NCBI RefSeq assembly: GCF_047663525.1
Contig: NC_092588.1
Span: 141,630,001 to 141,694,000 of the forward strand
DNA from: Anas platyrhynchos
Lineage: Eukaryota > Chordata > Aves > Anseriformes > Anatidae
Direction: 5' to 3'
DNA: 64,000 nucleotides
Within the stretch, counting starts at the first letter, position 1. Each line of letters opens with the position of its first letter. Below the pieces are notes generated by a model. The model did not search any database, was not told the origin of the DNA, and saw only the letters and a list, made by a program, of their open reading frames with translations. Below are positions 49,013-61,800 of the stretch, piece by piece. A program made the translations under genes and the position numbers.

Positions 49013-52000
49013 CTGAAAGAAGAAAGACAAAAGATTGATACTGGATGTAACTGTATAAAAGTATAAACATTTTTTTTTTTATCTCTTACATTCTTAACTA
49101 CTAATATTTTTTTAATAATTATTAGTACTAGTGCATGAGAGAAAGACATTAACTCCTGTGACTTCTATCATTCTATCATCTCCCCCAGTTGTGTTTAAAC
49201 TAACATCAATCTCCAGGCTTACTGAAGTAGAAAGAGTTGCATTATTTATTTATTTATTTTTTAAATAAGTGATTTTCCCTTGCTTGCTATTTCTCAGTAT
49301 GAAAAGTGTAAAGCAACACATTTGTCCCTTCCAAAACAGGAAAACAGCAGCGTCTCAACACTTGACAAAACACCTGTAAGTACATACTTTTTTTGGAACA
49401 GTTTTTATAAACACAGGCAAAATGTGCCTTCATCTGTCACTCACATGGAGAACTTAGCTATTATAGAAGAAATTTGCTCATTTTTTGTTCTGGAAAATGT
49501 TTTGCAAACAATTATCACTTGCTATCAAGAAAAGTTTCAGCATGCATGTGTAGGGCCATACGGTTTCAAGAGTTTTATTTGTTTATTTTTTCAATTAACT
49601 CATACAAAATCCTTGAGATCATTTCAGTAAAACAAAATACTGTCATACTAATCCCAACAGAATTGTATGCTTTGATTTTCCTACTAGCAAAGGTATTAAA
49701 AAAAAAAAAAAAAGTAAAACCTTTTCTTCAGATAGATTTGTTTTACAGACATGTCCAGTGGAAATTCATCCTGATGGAAAATTCTCAAACCAGCTCTAGT
49801 TCAAATTCATTAACAGCCGCACAGAACTTTAGGAGAAATTAAGGGAGCCCTACTTTTAAAGGAAGACAGAATAGGCCTTAAGGAAAGTAGCAAATTAAAA
49901 AATACCTAGTCATAGCCAGGCTGTGTTTTCCAGAGAAAGCAAGAGCAAAAATAAGTATAGTTAATGTGGGTTGTTGTTCCTTTTTTTTTTTTTTTTTTTT
50001 TGAGAAATTGGGGCATGTGCTAATCTAATCTCCTTCCCCACAGGGAGACAGGGTTAGTCCAATTTTAATAACAGCTGCAGTACCACAATGTGACCCTGCA
50101 GCTTACCAATAACCTCAGAAAGCTTTATCATTGGAGACAAGTGCTGAAAATGCGACTTTAGCATACTTCAGCTTTTATTCCAGAAATAAACCCAATGATG
50201 TGAAGTCAAACTCTTTTCCACAAGTAAGTAGCAAAGCAGTGGGACTTAGGAGGCAGGTGAGGATTTACTGGTGGACCTAGGGGTTTGTAGCTCTTCTCCT
50301 CATGGGGCAGCAGCAGCAGCAGAGGCATGTGAGTGCTGGGCAGGTGGTGGGGTTACGGCTGCACGCCTCTGCTGTCCTCCCATGCAGGTGGAAACCTCAC
50401 GTGCCCAGGCTGCTCACTCCTTCAAGCACTCTGACAGCCCCAGGAACCATGCATGGTCCCCATGGGCATGGATTCTCTAAATGAACACAGCCTCCCTGAG
50501 GAACAGCAAGTACTGGTCACAGCATTGCCCAGATGAGAATTTCTCCAGGCTCGCATAGCACAGACCCACGAAGAGTTCCCTTTTGCTCAGACTCCACTCC
50601 CATAAAAAGCCCCCACCACAGCTTTGTACGAGGTCCATAGCAGTCATTGCCTAAAAAGACAGGTTTTAGACCTGCTTTCACTTTTTCTGCACCAGATCTA
50701 GGAGCTCTGGGTATTTTTCGTGCTGCTCAGATTCGTTTCCTGGGAAACAGAGCTAGAGCTGGAATGAAGGCTACATCCATATGCTTCCTAGTATAATGTT
50801 CAACATTTCTCTTATTTTTGTAAGGAAAAACAGAAAAATAACAAACCAAGCAACTGATTCCTCAGAAGGCTATTTTAAAAGTAAGCAATAAGTGGAGATT
50901 GGGAACATTTTAAGTTCAGCCTTAACAGCATAAGCCTTTTGTTGTAGAGCAGTCCAGGTCATTCTTCAAAAGTCAGGGACGTATTCAGGTCAAGTCTACT
51001 ATTAGACTATAAAAAGCGGGTTCTAATATCTATCACGGCGTGTGTAACCAAGGCAGTGACAAAATATTTTTTCATTTCCAAATGAGAAAGACTGGAATTT
51101 CTGTAACAACCGACACACAGCAATGACTGAAGAGGCAGTTTGCCCTCAGTTGCTAGTGGAAAAAGAGAGAGAGAAAAGAGAGGGAGAGTGAAAGAGAGCA
51201 GTGAGGTGCAACAATTAGTGAATTTATTTATTTTTAATTAAAAAAAAAAAATCTCTTTCAGCAGTCTTTACAGCAACACTGTTCCCCTTGCATTTGGTAT
51301 TTCTGGCTTCAGCTGAAAGGAAGATGCTGAAATAGCAACTTCATTGCTGGCGACCAGTTAAGCAAACACAAAAGCCATTGAGAGCTGGGGGATCAGAGCA
51401 TCCCCCCCGTCTGTGTGGTTACACGTTGGGAGCTGTGACACAACTGCACACCGCTATGAAAATCTTTGTGTTCTGACTAGAGAATGAGCACTATCAGAGG
51501 ACAGGGCAGCATATTCACTGTGCCTAAAAAATGTATAGAAAAATGCATCTCAGAACGTTTCAGCCAAGATGCTTTCAAGAAATATGGAAAAAATGACCTG
51601 CATCGCACAGCAGGGCTATTCTATTGCCAAAGGAAAAAAAAAAAAAGAGAGAAAGAAAAAAAAAAAGAAATTGGTTCATTGCCTTTAATGCCATTTAGAA
51701 GTACCTCTAAATTTATCAATTAACTCGTAGTGTAAAATACCTACCTGCCAAGCAGCAGGACTCAGTGCCACAGTGTCACATTACAGCTCTCACGGTGTTC
51801 ATACAGGGAATGTGCACACTATGGTTGCCATAGGAACCTCCCGGTGCTTTTTCCTAAATTCTCAGTATATAATCTCAAAATAATACTGCACTAAATGTTA
51901 AGCATAAAGTACAATAAATGTCAGAAAGAAAAAGAATCTACTGATTCATTCATAGCTCTTACTGTCAATTCAGAACTGTTTGTTGAATTTCCACACTCTC

Positions 52001-55000
52001 AAGTCATTCAGGGCTTCTTTTTCCTTTGGGAGACATTCAATACTTTAACATCACCGATATGATTGAGTCTACAGGACTTCTAATAAATGCAAATACCTGA
52101 ATTAAAGGTTTGCTTTCAATCTCCCAAAGCTCCTCAGGATTTGCTTTCTAAGATCATTAAACCCTATCGACACAATTTTTGCTGTTATATGTTCGAGACT
52201 AAATATAATGTCCCAGATAGACAACTCAAAGCCACACTATGTTTTGGTTTATGCAGCAAACAATTCATTGCAGTTGCTCCTGATAAACCATGGTGCATTT
52301 TGTGTTATCCCTACTTCACATCACATACTATGTTTAATACTGCATTTCCGTTTCTTCTGCATTTAATAAATTTGCGTTTTTCCAGGCTAAATCAAATGTA
52401 TTTGTTTTTACTTGCTGTGTTGTGCTTTTTCACCTGTTCACCTTTGTTCTCTGATTTTATTTCCTGCAGATCTTGTCAATATGCATCTTCAGATCTTATG
52501 AATACTTAATGAATGAAAGCCAGAATGTTGCTACTTTCACCTCCATTGTTCACAGCACACGAGATAAAACTTTGACTTTCTACGTTGATTGGAAGTATAG
52601 ATATTTAAATTCCAGCTATACTAAGTCATGTCTTTTGAACTGGGTGGGGCACAGAATTATTACATCTCACATCTCCTGAGATCAACACTTGGACGCAGTT
52701 CAAGTTACAAGTGAAATGAGTTGGGTGGTCTCAGGAAAATTTATTATAAACAGCATTGCTCATCTGAAAATTGCACCAAACTGTGAACATCTGTTACTCT
52801 TCTAAAGAAACAGAATCTGGAGTACATTAATACTGGGCTCAGTGAAACAAAGATTCTTTAATCACAGCAAAAAAAAAGTAGTTCTGACAAAACAGTTTAA
52901 GTGCACAACTAAATTATGAAATGACACCAAGGCAATATTGCACATATCACACATACAGTTACTATAGTCTCCATAGTTTGTATGTAACCTCTTGGGGAAA
53001 AAATGTGATTATTTTCTTCCCTGAAAATTAATTGGAGAAACTCTTAAGAGAGAAGGATGTGACTTTCAGACCTGTTCAACAACAGACTTGGTCCAACACG
53101 TCCACCAAAGCAGAGTTGAGTTCAGTCTATGCATTCACTTAGTCCTCATCTTTTTGTTTTCCAGTAAGACTGTCATTAATTTTGTCTTATCTATGCTACT
53201 GCTGTTCTCACAGGGTGACCCACGATCTTGAAATACATTCATTAAAAACAGGATTACTTTGTCCCTAATTCAGGTACCTAAAAGTTAAGACTTCAAACTC
53301 TGTGCTGCTCATCCTGGGCTCCCTTCATGATCACTGGAGAAAGCCAGGCAAATCAGGGAAATCATCTGTTTCACCACATGGGAAATCTACAGCAAATAAC
53401 TCATACCTAGACATCTAATTGTCAGACATCTGAAGTTAGCTGAAATGAATCCCAGCTTAAGAGACTGGCATCAATATTTTCTTTTTATAAACCTCACTGA
53501 GCACTCAGAAAGAAATTATTTTCAATCACATTTACCACAGGCATGTAAGAAGCAATGATCTTGACCATTTTCCATTAGTACCATCCTCAACTATCCACTT
53601 AGGCTCTCTCTCACACAAACACAATTCCCCTTGGTACTACTGTGGGTTAATTTGCTTGCATGTTTATTCAAAGGTTTCATTTTAATCTGGTTGAAGTATA
53701 TTTGAGGAGAGATTTTAAAAGATACAGTCAATCTAGTATTGCTCTCCACGTGCAGAGGAAAAATATTAGCAACCAGTCTGCAGATTTTTTGCAAAAACAT
53801 TATACTGGATGATTAATGGGACTCTACAGTGAACTTCTCAGAACAGAAATATGGGCTTATCCATAGGGTTTAGCCACTACATAATGAAAACAAGTGGATT
53901 TCACATGTGTGGGGTTTATGATCTGGAAGAATGGAGTTTCAGTGAGTCTCAACAAAACATTATTTTGTGTTTGATAGTGGTGCAAGGACAGCAGCTGGGC
54001 TGGCTGTGAAAACAGCTCCTTTGAAGGTGATCTGAACAGCTACGTGTTGAATGGCACTGAGGGAACACGGTGGACGGCATTAAAGGCAGAGGGGAGATGA
54101 CATTTACCGGGGAAATGAATGATGAGGATTTGAACAAAACTCTTGGCAGTTCAAAGAAAAACTGGGACTCTGAAACCTTACGTGGACGACACAACTGGCT
54201 TATGAAATGGCTGCAGTTTCAGAGACATGGCTGTGTCCAAGACAATGGCTAAAATACACTGCTGAAGCTGAAATTGAAAATGACAGAAAACCCAAGCAGA
54301 GCCTTGGCATGTGAAGTAGCAGATATGTTTTTCGGTTAAAAAAACACATAGCACTCAGAGGAAAACAGAGGCAGATATGACAAGAATTTACTTTTCAGTT
54401 CAATCCTTCAAAAATGAAACCACAGAAGCCATGTTTCTCACAGAACATTTAAATAGAGAATTATTACTTCTATGTGAGTTAGCTGCAGCAAACGGATTCA
54501 TAATATAACCAAGCTTTCTCCATTTAAAAAATAGTGCTGCAGAAATTAATTGCAGGTATTTGCAGCATTTAGATAGATGCATCTGCTATTATAAAGACTT
54601 CTGTTTGAAATTCTGTGTTTCATTAATTCTAATATCTTTTGCTATATGACCATGCTCTATCATCTCAGTCATAATAATTACAATGAAAATTTTGATCTTC
54701 CAGTTCGGATGCAGATATTCTAGTATGAAATTTACTTGTTGTGCAGCCTGCCTCCTGAGAACTGCTTCAGTATGTTAATATGTTGGTCTGAGAAGTGTCA
54801 GTATGGTATCTACATCATCTATTAGCTTATTACCCAGACTACTGGGTAATGTCAAACTGGCATATAAAATGTAGGCTATGAAATACTCAGTATTTCAGCA
54901 GAAGTAAGAACATCAGTGGTGTGGTAATACATAAGATGCTGTACTTACAAGAATATACTTAACTGATAGCATTTTGCATTTCATCAACGAAGAAAACAGT

Positions 55001-57543
55001 TAAGAATGAAGGACCTTAGGAGTGTAGCTCAGATCATGGACTGTCAGGGGTTTCATGGCAGGAAACTAGGGCTATATACTAAAGAAGCAACATTCATTAG
55101 TAAGTACTGCTAAGTTGGAGATTGTGCAAATGGGAATGGAAATGATATGGATCACTCCCTGGTAAAGACTGGGAAGAAAGCATGCCTTCCCTAACCCAGA
55201 ATCAAATATGTACCAAAGTGCAGACTGAAACCTCCAGGGCACACCCACATTCAAAATAATCAAGTGCCAGGTCACTGATATATTTGTAGGAGGTGCTTTA
55301 AATACCTCGCAAACAAGTGAAGGATACTGAACCAACTGGAAATCAAACACAGTAAACTGGCACACTCCCACTGTCAGAACATCTTTATCCCCCAGGAACA
55401 GTAAAAATATGTTTATATGGAGACATTGATGGTTCTGTATGTCCCTGTTAGCTTTAAAGTTGGGGCTACAATGCCTTCCTGAGCTGCTTGGTAACTATAA
55501 CATGAACTATGCTGCGCTGACACCTGTCTTATTGCCAGCATAACCTGAGATAGTCAATTTTAAACTGGTATTGGTATATCTATCTGAGCTCCAATTCCTA
55601 CAATGTAAGACATACCTGTACATCTCTATGGTTACATCTACAAGCTAACTCATTTCACCTATTCTTTTTCCTCCGTGTTGTTATTCCTTAACAAAAAGCT
55701 CCATCACACAGGTTTGGAAGCACTTCAACTTCAGGCTCGTCTATCCAGTTCCAGGGAAGGCCAGAGCTCTGCAATGAGGAAGTAGGCTTTGGACAGAGAA
55801 GCACAAACAATGAACTTACTTACAGCAAGGTACTACCCCTCGTCAGCTCACATGTGCTAACATATGTAGATGCTGCTTCTCTTCTACAAAAGCAAGAGAG
55901 ATCCCTCAGCTTAACTCTCAGGGCAACAGTAACTTATTAAACTTAATGAATTGGAATGTTTATAATCATCTGCTCACATATTCAGTAATTTCTTGTATAC
56001 CAGGACTCCTGCATGCCTTCTAGGTATTTAATCCAAAGGAGGTTAGGTATTTTGAAACAGACACGATTTAGTTGGTACTATAAATTCATCCCGTATAGAG
56101 AGGCTTCCATGGAGATTCTCTGGTATCTAATAAAGCAGAAACTGCCATTGAAGCTTTTCCCCTCCTGGTCAAGGCATTTGGAATCGATCTCTCTTGGGAA
56201 TACTCTCAGACATCAACAGAGGTGAACTGACATGCAATGCTAATACCCTTAATATAGGTTAATACAGATTATAACTGTAATTATTTAACAACATGTTTGC
56301 TAGGGACAGATATTAAAAGATGTAAATTCTTTACTTTTTTTTTTTTTTTTTCTCAAGGAATGTGTTTGACACTCTATTTCCATCTATCAATAGGTTCTGT
56401 AGATATACAGATTAAAGAAATTTTCAAATATTTTCAAATAGGGAAAGAATTCTAAAGATGTGAGTGCATACATGGTCTAGTCCTGTAGTTTTATTGCATG
56501 TAAAACTCCTTGAAAATCCTTGAACAAAGACGTAACTTCAGATATATTGGTACAAACTGTTGGAGAAGGGTCAAACTATTGGAAATGGCAATAGAATTTA
56601 GAACAGTTAACATGGCTAATAACGATTATAAAAATTATTTTGATATTTTCTTTTCTAGTTTAGCAATTAGGTTTTACATATTTCCTTGGTATTGGTTCAA
56701 TGGGTTATTTTGTTTAAGAATAAGGCAGTAATACTGCAGCACCACATATATCCATATGCCATAAAAAGCACCTGTACACTTACAAAGATCAGCAAGAAAT
56801 GAAATCCAGAACATGCAATACTAAATTTTTGGAAACATAAATAAAAGAAAACCACAAAATATCTTCAAATCTCAGCTGAGTTCACAAACAGTGTACTCCA
56901 AGGCTTTCTTACACTATTAACTTGTTTTTATTCTGTAAAAAAAAAAAAAAACAAAAACCACATTTAAAACATAGAAATAAAATCTGCATGTGTTCCAGGA
57001 TGAGAAATTGTACAACTGCACATGGCTGTTCAGTCAAAGGGAGATTCAGACCACTACTTTGTCTCTAGAGATGAGAGGCAGAGCAAATTTAAAACGTTCA
57101 GGCAAAAGAATAATTTAGGAAGTGTAGCTGCCAGAACTCGTTTTGGACTGCCAGGAGACATTACTAAAGGTGCCCACCTTCTGTGATAATAATATAATAA
57201 AGGCCCATATTCATGGAATAGGTGGCTTGGGCTTTTTTCTTAGCTTTCAAAAGCGCACCATAAGCTAGAGAGTGCAGGGGGAATCTTCCTTCTGTTACTA
57301 TGCCATGGTAAGGCAAAAATCAAAAAGGACATCAAGCAACCTAGGAAAAGGTCAGTGTTGGTTTAAACCCAAGCTAATTAGAGTATGTCTTTTAACCAGT
57401 TACTGTTCATTATTGTATACATGACCATTACAGCAACAGGACTACAAGTCGCATTTTCCAGCACTAACAGGGCTCAGTACCGCAGCTGGAACACTTCCAG
57501 GTGTACCATCTTACCCCATGTGTTTAATTGTTGAATTGTTAAT

Positions 57544-57565
57544 TGTTTTTAATTAATTAAAAACA
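57544..57565. repeat. Perfect 22-bp AT-rich palindrome
   Basis: TGTTTTTAATT is followed without spacer by its reverse complement. The centre TTAATTAA is a homeodomain-type AT core, but such palindromes also arise by chance in AT-rich DNA. Confidence 0.7.
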
Positions 57566-58639
57566 CATGAAAGTAAGCAAACATAAAAACGAGCAAGTTT
57601 TTAGCTCTAAACTGTAAAAAAACTGTCCCTTGAGGGTTTCTGAAAGGACAAGGGAAAACAGCTTTCACTGAACTAAGCATAAAGTACTGACCTCCTGACC
57701 CCAACTATCAGCAGTTTCTGAGATTTGGTGATAAAAGGAAGGAAGAAGAATCTTCAAATCTGTCAAATAGCCATAGGCTGAGACAACAGATAGCTGTAAG
57801 CAAATTCTCAAGAGATGATACTGATAAAAACCTCAAATGCTTAATCCCTTCCAGCAACCTGAAGTCTAGTGTATCCCTTACAACTTGGTAGCTCTCTTTC
57901 ATACCATGTTCAGTTCCTTGCTAGTGACAACTTGGAAACTTTTAACATAACCTTCATTAAGTGTTTTTTTTTTTTTCAAGATTATTTTCCAGCATTTCAA
58001 GGTTATTTTCTAGCATTCCTGCTGTATTTCAATATTCTAACTTTTGTTTATCAAAGGAAGGGTGAAACAAATTTCATTTCTGTCACACTGATAAGCACTG
58101 CAATAACAGAGTACTTCTCGTTATTGCTGTATTCCTTTAAAGCAACCTTTTTGGTTTATGCCTTACAGCACCCCTGGGGTGTGGCACGGCATGAACATCA
58201 CACATGCTATGATCTGTTTTAAGGAACAGCATGTAAGGGATGCCAGCAGAAGAGAGTCATAGAATTCCATGGGAAAATTAGAAGCCTCGGGCTTCTTTTA
58301 ATTAATTTTGCCCCATTTCAGAACTTAATTAAAAAAACCACACACTAAATGGTATTATTAGCATCCAAATAAGTAATCAAGGTGATGCTCTGCCAATGGA
58401 TAAACATATTATGGTACTTTCAAACTTGCCAGATCTTATTTGTACAGCAGGATTAGCAACCATCGTGTTCTGGACATTTCTTCCAGGTAAGAGCCCATCT
58501 CCCCGTCACTGCAAAAACCTATGAAGCAGTCAGAAAATACACATTTCAGCCTCTCCTAATGATGACATCCAGTGTTTCTGCAAATGTCATGATTTAGCAG
58601 TGGCTTGCTGCATTTTTGGCAGAATATGAAACAAAATAT

Positions 58640-58830
58640 TTTACTGAGACTGAACTTCAATTTTTTCGGCTTTGTTAACAAATCGCCGCTTTACAACAAA
58701 TCCTGTATCCAGGGGAACTTTCGAATCTAACTTTTTGCAAAGATGACCTCTCGAGTGCTTTTGAATGAAATCCCTTGATGCCTTGAGTATGTTCTCAAAC
58801 TGAACAATTTTAAAAACATCCACGGTCTCA
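58640..58830 (-). other. CpG-retaining open frame, unidentified exon candidate
   Basis: On the minus strand a possible acceptor (..AAAATTGTTCAG, ending near 58,804) is followed by an open frame of about 50 codons. It includes KASRDFIQKHSRG, DSKVPLDTGF and VNKAEKIEVQSQ before TAA. Six CpGs fall within about 160 bp of an intron that is otherwise nearly CpG-free. The RDFIQKHSRG piece is faintly like the KDFLKKHSK motif of enkurin, but the rest does not align and I do not assign it. It may be an alternative exon, an old retrocopy or chance. Confidence 0.2.
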
Positions 58831-61800
58831 AATGTTAAGATGTTCCAGAAGGCTGGATTGCTTAGAAATACCAAAGATTTAAGCTCATGAAGAAAACATT
58901 AAAAAAAAGTTAAGAAAAATGAACTTCAGATCTAAAACTTCATTTATGCATAGTAGCCGTCTACCCTCTGTAACATAGTATAATCTAAAACATTTATTTC
59001 AATTTGGAAAACATTTTTCAAAAGAAAACATTACAGCTTGTTAGAAAAATGTGACCCTTGGGGGAGACAAATTTCTCCAGAAAGATTAGCGAAAATCTCT
59101 CAAAGACTTTGCATTAGACTCGAAGTCCAGCAGAACGGACTATCAACCCCCAATACATGAATGTGTATTTTATTTTTTTTATTTTCAGTTAGGAAGAGGA
59201 ATTCCACAGCTAAAAATCACAAAGCAGTATAAAGGCAGTACCTAAGTGGGGAACAATGGCTAAAAATGAAAGGTATCTTGAGAAGGCAAGTAATTACTAG
59301 CTGCAATATGTCCCACAAATGCATTAAAACAATACTTTGATGGTGCTGGAGAGCTTCAGGACAGCTCCGTACCACCCTGCCTTCACGGCCACATCTGTTC
59401 TCATTCTGTCCCCATGGCAATCAGACTGCTTCCTACTCAGTTCTCCCCCGGCTGATCTGTTTGGTTCCCCCAAATCTTTCAGATGAGTCACCGAAACACT
59501 TACTCATACTTTAAAAAAAATCCCTAAGCCTTCAGATGGTGTTAACATATTTAAGCGGTGTGTAGGTGTATTATCTGATGCAGAAACTTACAGAGATCAC
59601 CTCTCCATGAGCAAGTTTTACATTACAGATGAACTTGATAAACTGACTGTATCCTGCCTTATAATGACCTTTCCTGAGCTATGCTCACAAATCAACGCCT
59701 ACTTATATTATTAGTAACACTTCAACCCTTAAACGGTGTCCAACAGGAAAATACTGTATGTTTTAATTAAAAATAACTTAAATCAGAAACATTTTATTCC
59801 TCTTTTATGTTCAAGAGAGCTTTGAGCAAGTGATGGTTTCAAGCTCTCATATGTCACAACTCTGCATACAAGTTAAATGGAAGCTGAGGATGTCTAGGAG
59901 AGCATCTGCCTCCAAACCACAACACTGAGCATTAAGGTCATATTTTATTGTGTTGTAGCATAGCCTTCTGCAGCTTGCCTTGGAACTGTATGAAAAGAGG
60001 ATTGGTTCTCTGAAAACAACCAGGGTTGATCCACGCTTCCTCTGACCCCTCTGAGGTGCACCTCAGATAAAGAAGTGGTGGGCTCTGAGGCTTGCCACAC
60101 TGCTCCCTGGCAATGAGGATCCCCAGGATCCTGGTGTACTGCAGATCTATCTGGTGTGAGAGTATGTTCTCAAAGTTGTCTGGATCATCCTGTTACACCA
60201 ATAACATCAGCCGTGCTTTTACCAATTGGGCCAACATTTTTCTCATTCAATTTCTGTAAATTTCTTCAAAAAATATTCAGCCAGTTGCAAGAATAAGCTT
60301 TTGGGACAACTTCCACTACTAATACTTTTTCGGCTATTTCTCTGAAAAGCCTGAGTGTCTTTGAGGCTGACACTTTGCAGCAAGACACTGCTGAATGTAG
60401 AAGAGTTTTTTGTCTCCCTCATGAAAACCTTCCTGTTTTTAAACATTTGGACACAGTTAGGAGGACCGTGAATTCTAGCAACTGCAAACATTCTCCCTGC
60501 ACAAAATATGAGCTCTTTTCAGTATTCTTCGTCTTATTAAGCACCTCAGGTCTGACTAAGCTACAGAAAATGACGAAAGCATCAGAAATACAGAGATAGC
60601 ATTAGTGCCTGCTTAAGACTTGGCAGCATCTTCAGCTTGGAACCATAAAGGACGTTTTACTCACTAGTTTTAACAGGTCTGAGCACTTCACAGAGCTTTT
60701 ACTCAAAAAGACATTACTACTTGAGGATCCAAATAGCATTTTATCCATGGAAAAGTACACCGAGGTAGGATCCCTCAGGCAATGCTAGGAGCAGAAAGCT
60801 AGTTGCAAGCCTCCCGTGTTTAACTTGTCCATACGACAGACACCTACTTGGCAGAACCATCTATTCATGGTATATTCATAGCATATTCTATACTAGAACA
60901 CATTTCTCAGAACAGCTACAACTTAAAGTCTGTATCCTTGACACTGGTAGCTTCTGTGGACTAAAGACAAGACAAGAACGTAATCCTGCAAAATTCTAAT
61001 TTCTGCACAGGTGTTCACTGTCCGCTGTTGCAAGCCATGCACCTGAAAAAGTTTGAGAATATTTTATTTTTTTACTGTATAGTACATGCACAACCCCTCC
61101 AAATTAAGTAAATAAAGCTCATTTTGCCTACAACAGATATTTATTTGCCTGTCAAACTGATCATCTGCAGATAATATGGAGTTCAATCTTGTGAAATTAT
61201 TGCAAAATTTGGCCTTAAAGTTCACAGGTATTCATTCTACCAGGTAGGCCCCAATTTCCATGGCTGCTCAACATCAAAGAAGATGAAATGAACATCAGCT
61301 AAAATGTGTGAATGAAGCAAAATAAAGGGAACTCACAACCTTCCCATGAGAAAACCTGTAACTACAAAAGCTACTGTCAACTCCATCTCAGGATGTACGT
61401 TTTTCTTGGGAGATTATAAACTGTGTTTTCATGACATGCAGGTATGGAAATAAAACAGTCATCATATCACTGATGAAGAGTTTGGGTATTAGATGTAAAT
61501 CATTAAATCCAAGCAGTACACTTAGTTGTTTCTTTTGTGTTGTTAAATTAATGAAATCATTAAGGAGTTATTTGCTTTTTTAGGGTACAGATTACAATAC
61601 ACTGTTTTCAGATGTAAATGTAAAATTCACACTGGTCCTAAAAAAAGGAAAAAAAAAACAAAAAACAAGTTCCACACAGTAAAATTATATTGACTAGGAA
61701 CAGGTAATTAAGCAAAGAATGGATATAAATTTTACACAGTTCATTACTGTAGTTACAGTCTGATGTCTCACGCTGCTCTGTTTTTTAAGATGTAAGTATT

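Noticed and set aside
49163..49180. Second CR1 octamer tail (TCTATCAT twice)
   Set aside because: The 8-base period is suggestive, but the preceding sequence shows no CR1 3'-end similarity.
58640..58830. Enkurin (ENKUR) exon
   Set aside because: Only a short KDFLKKHSK-like resemblance is seen and the rest does not align. In known synteny ENKUR lies upstream of PRTFDC1 exon 1, which is beyond this window.
59930..60500. Processed pseudogene on the minus strand ending near an AATAAA-like word at about 59,942
   Set aside because: A frame of about 80 codons and a mixed-composition body are present, but I could not match any protein and saw no poly-A tract or target-site duplication.
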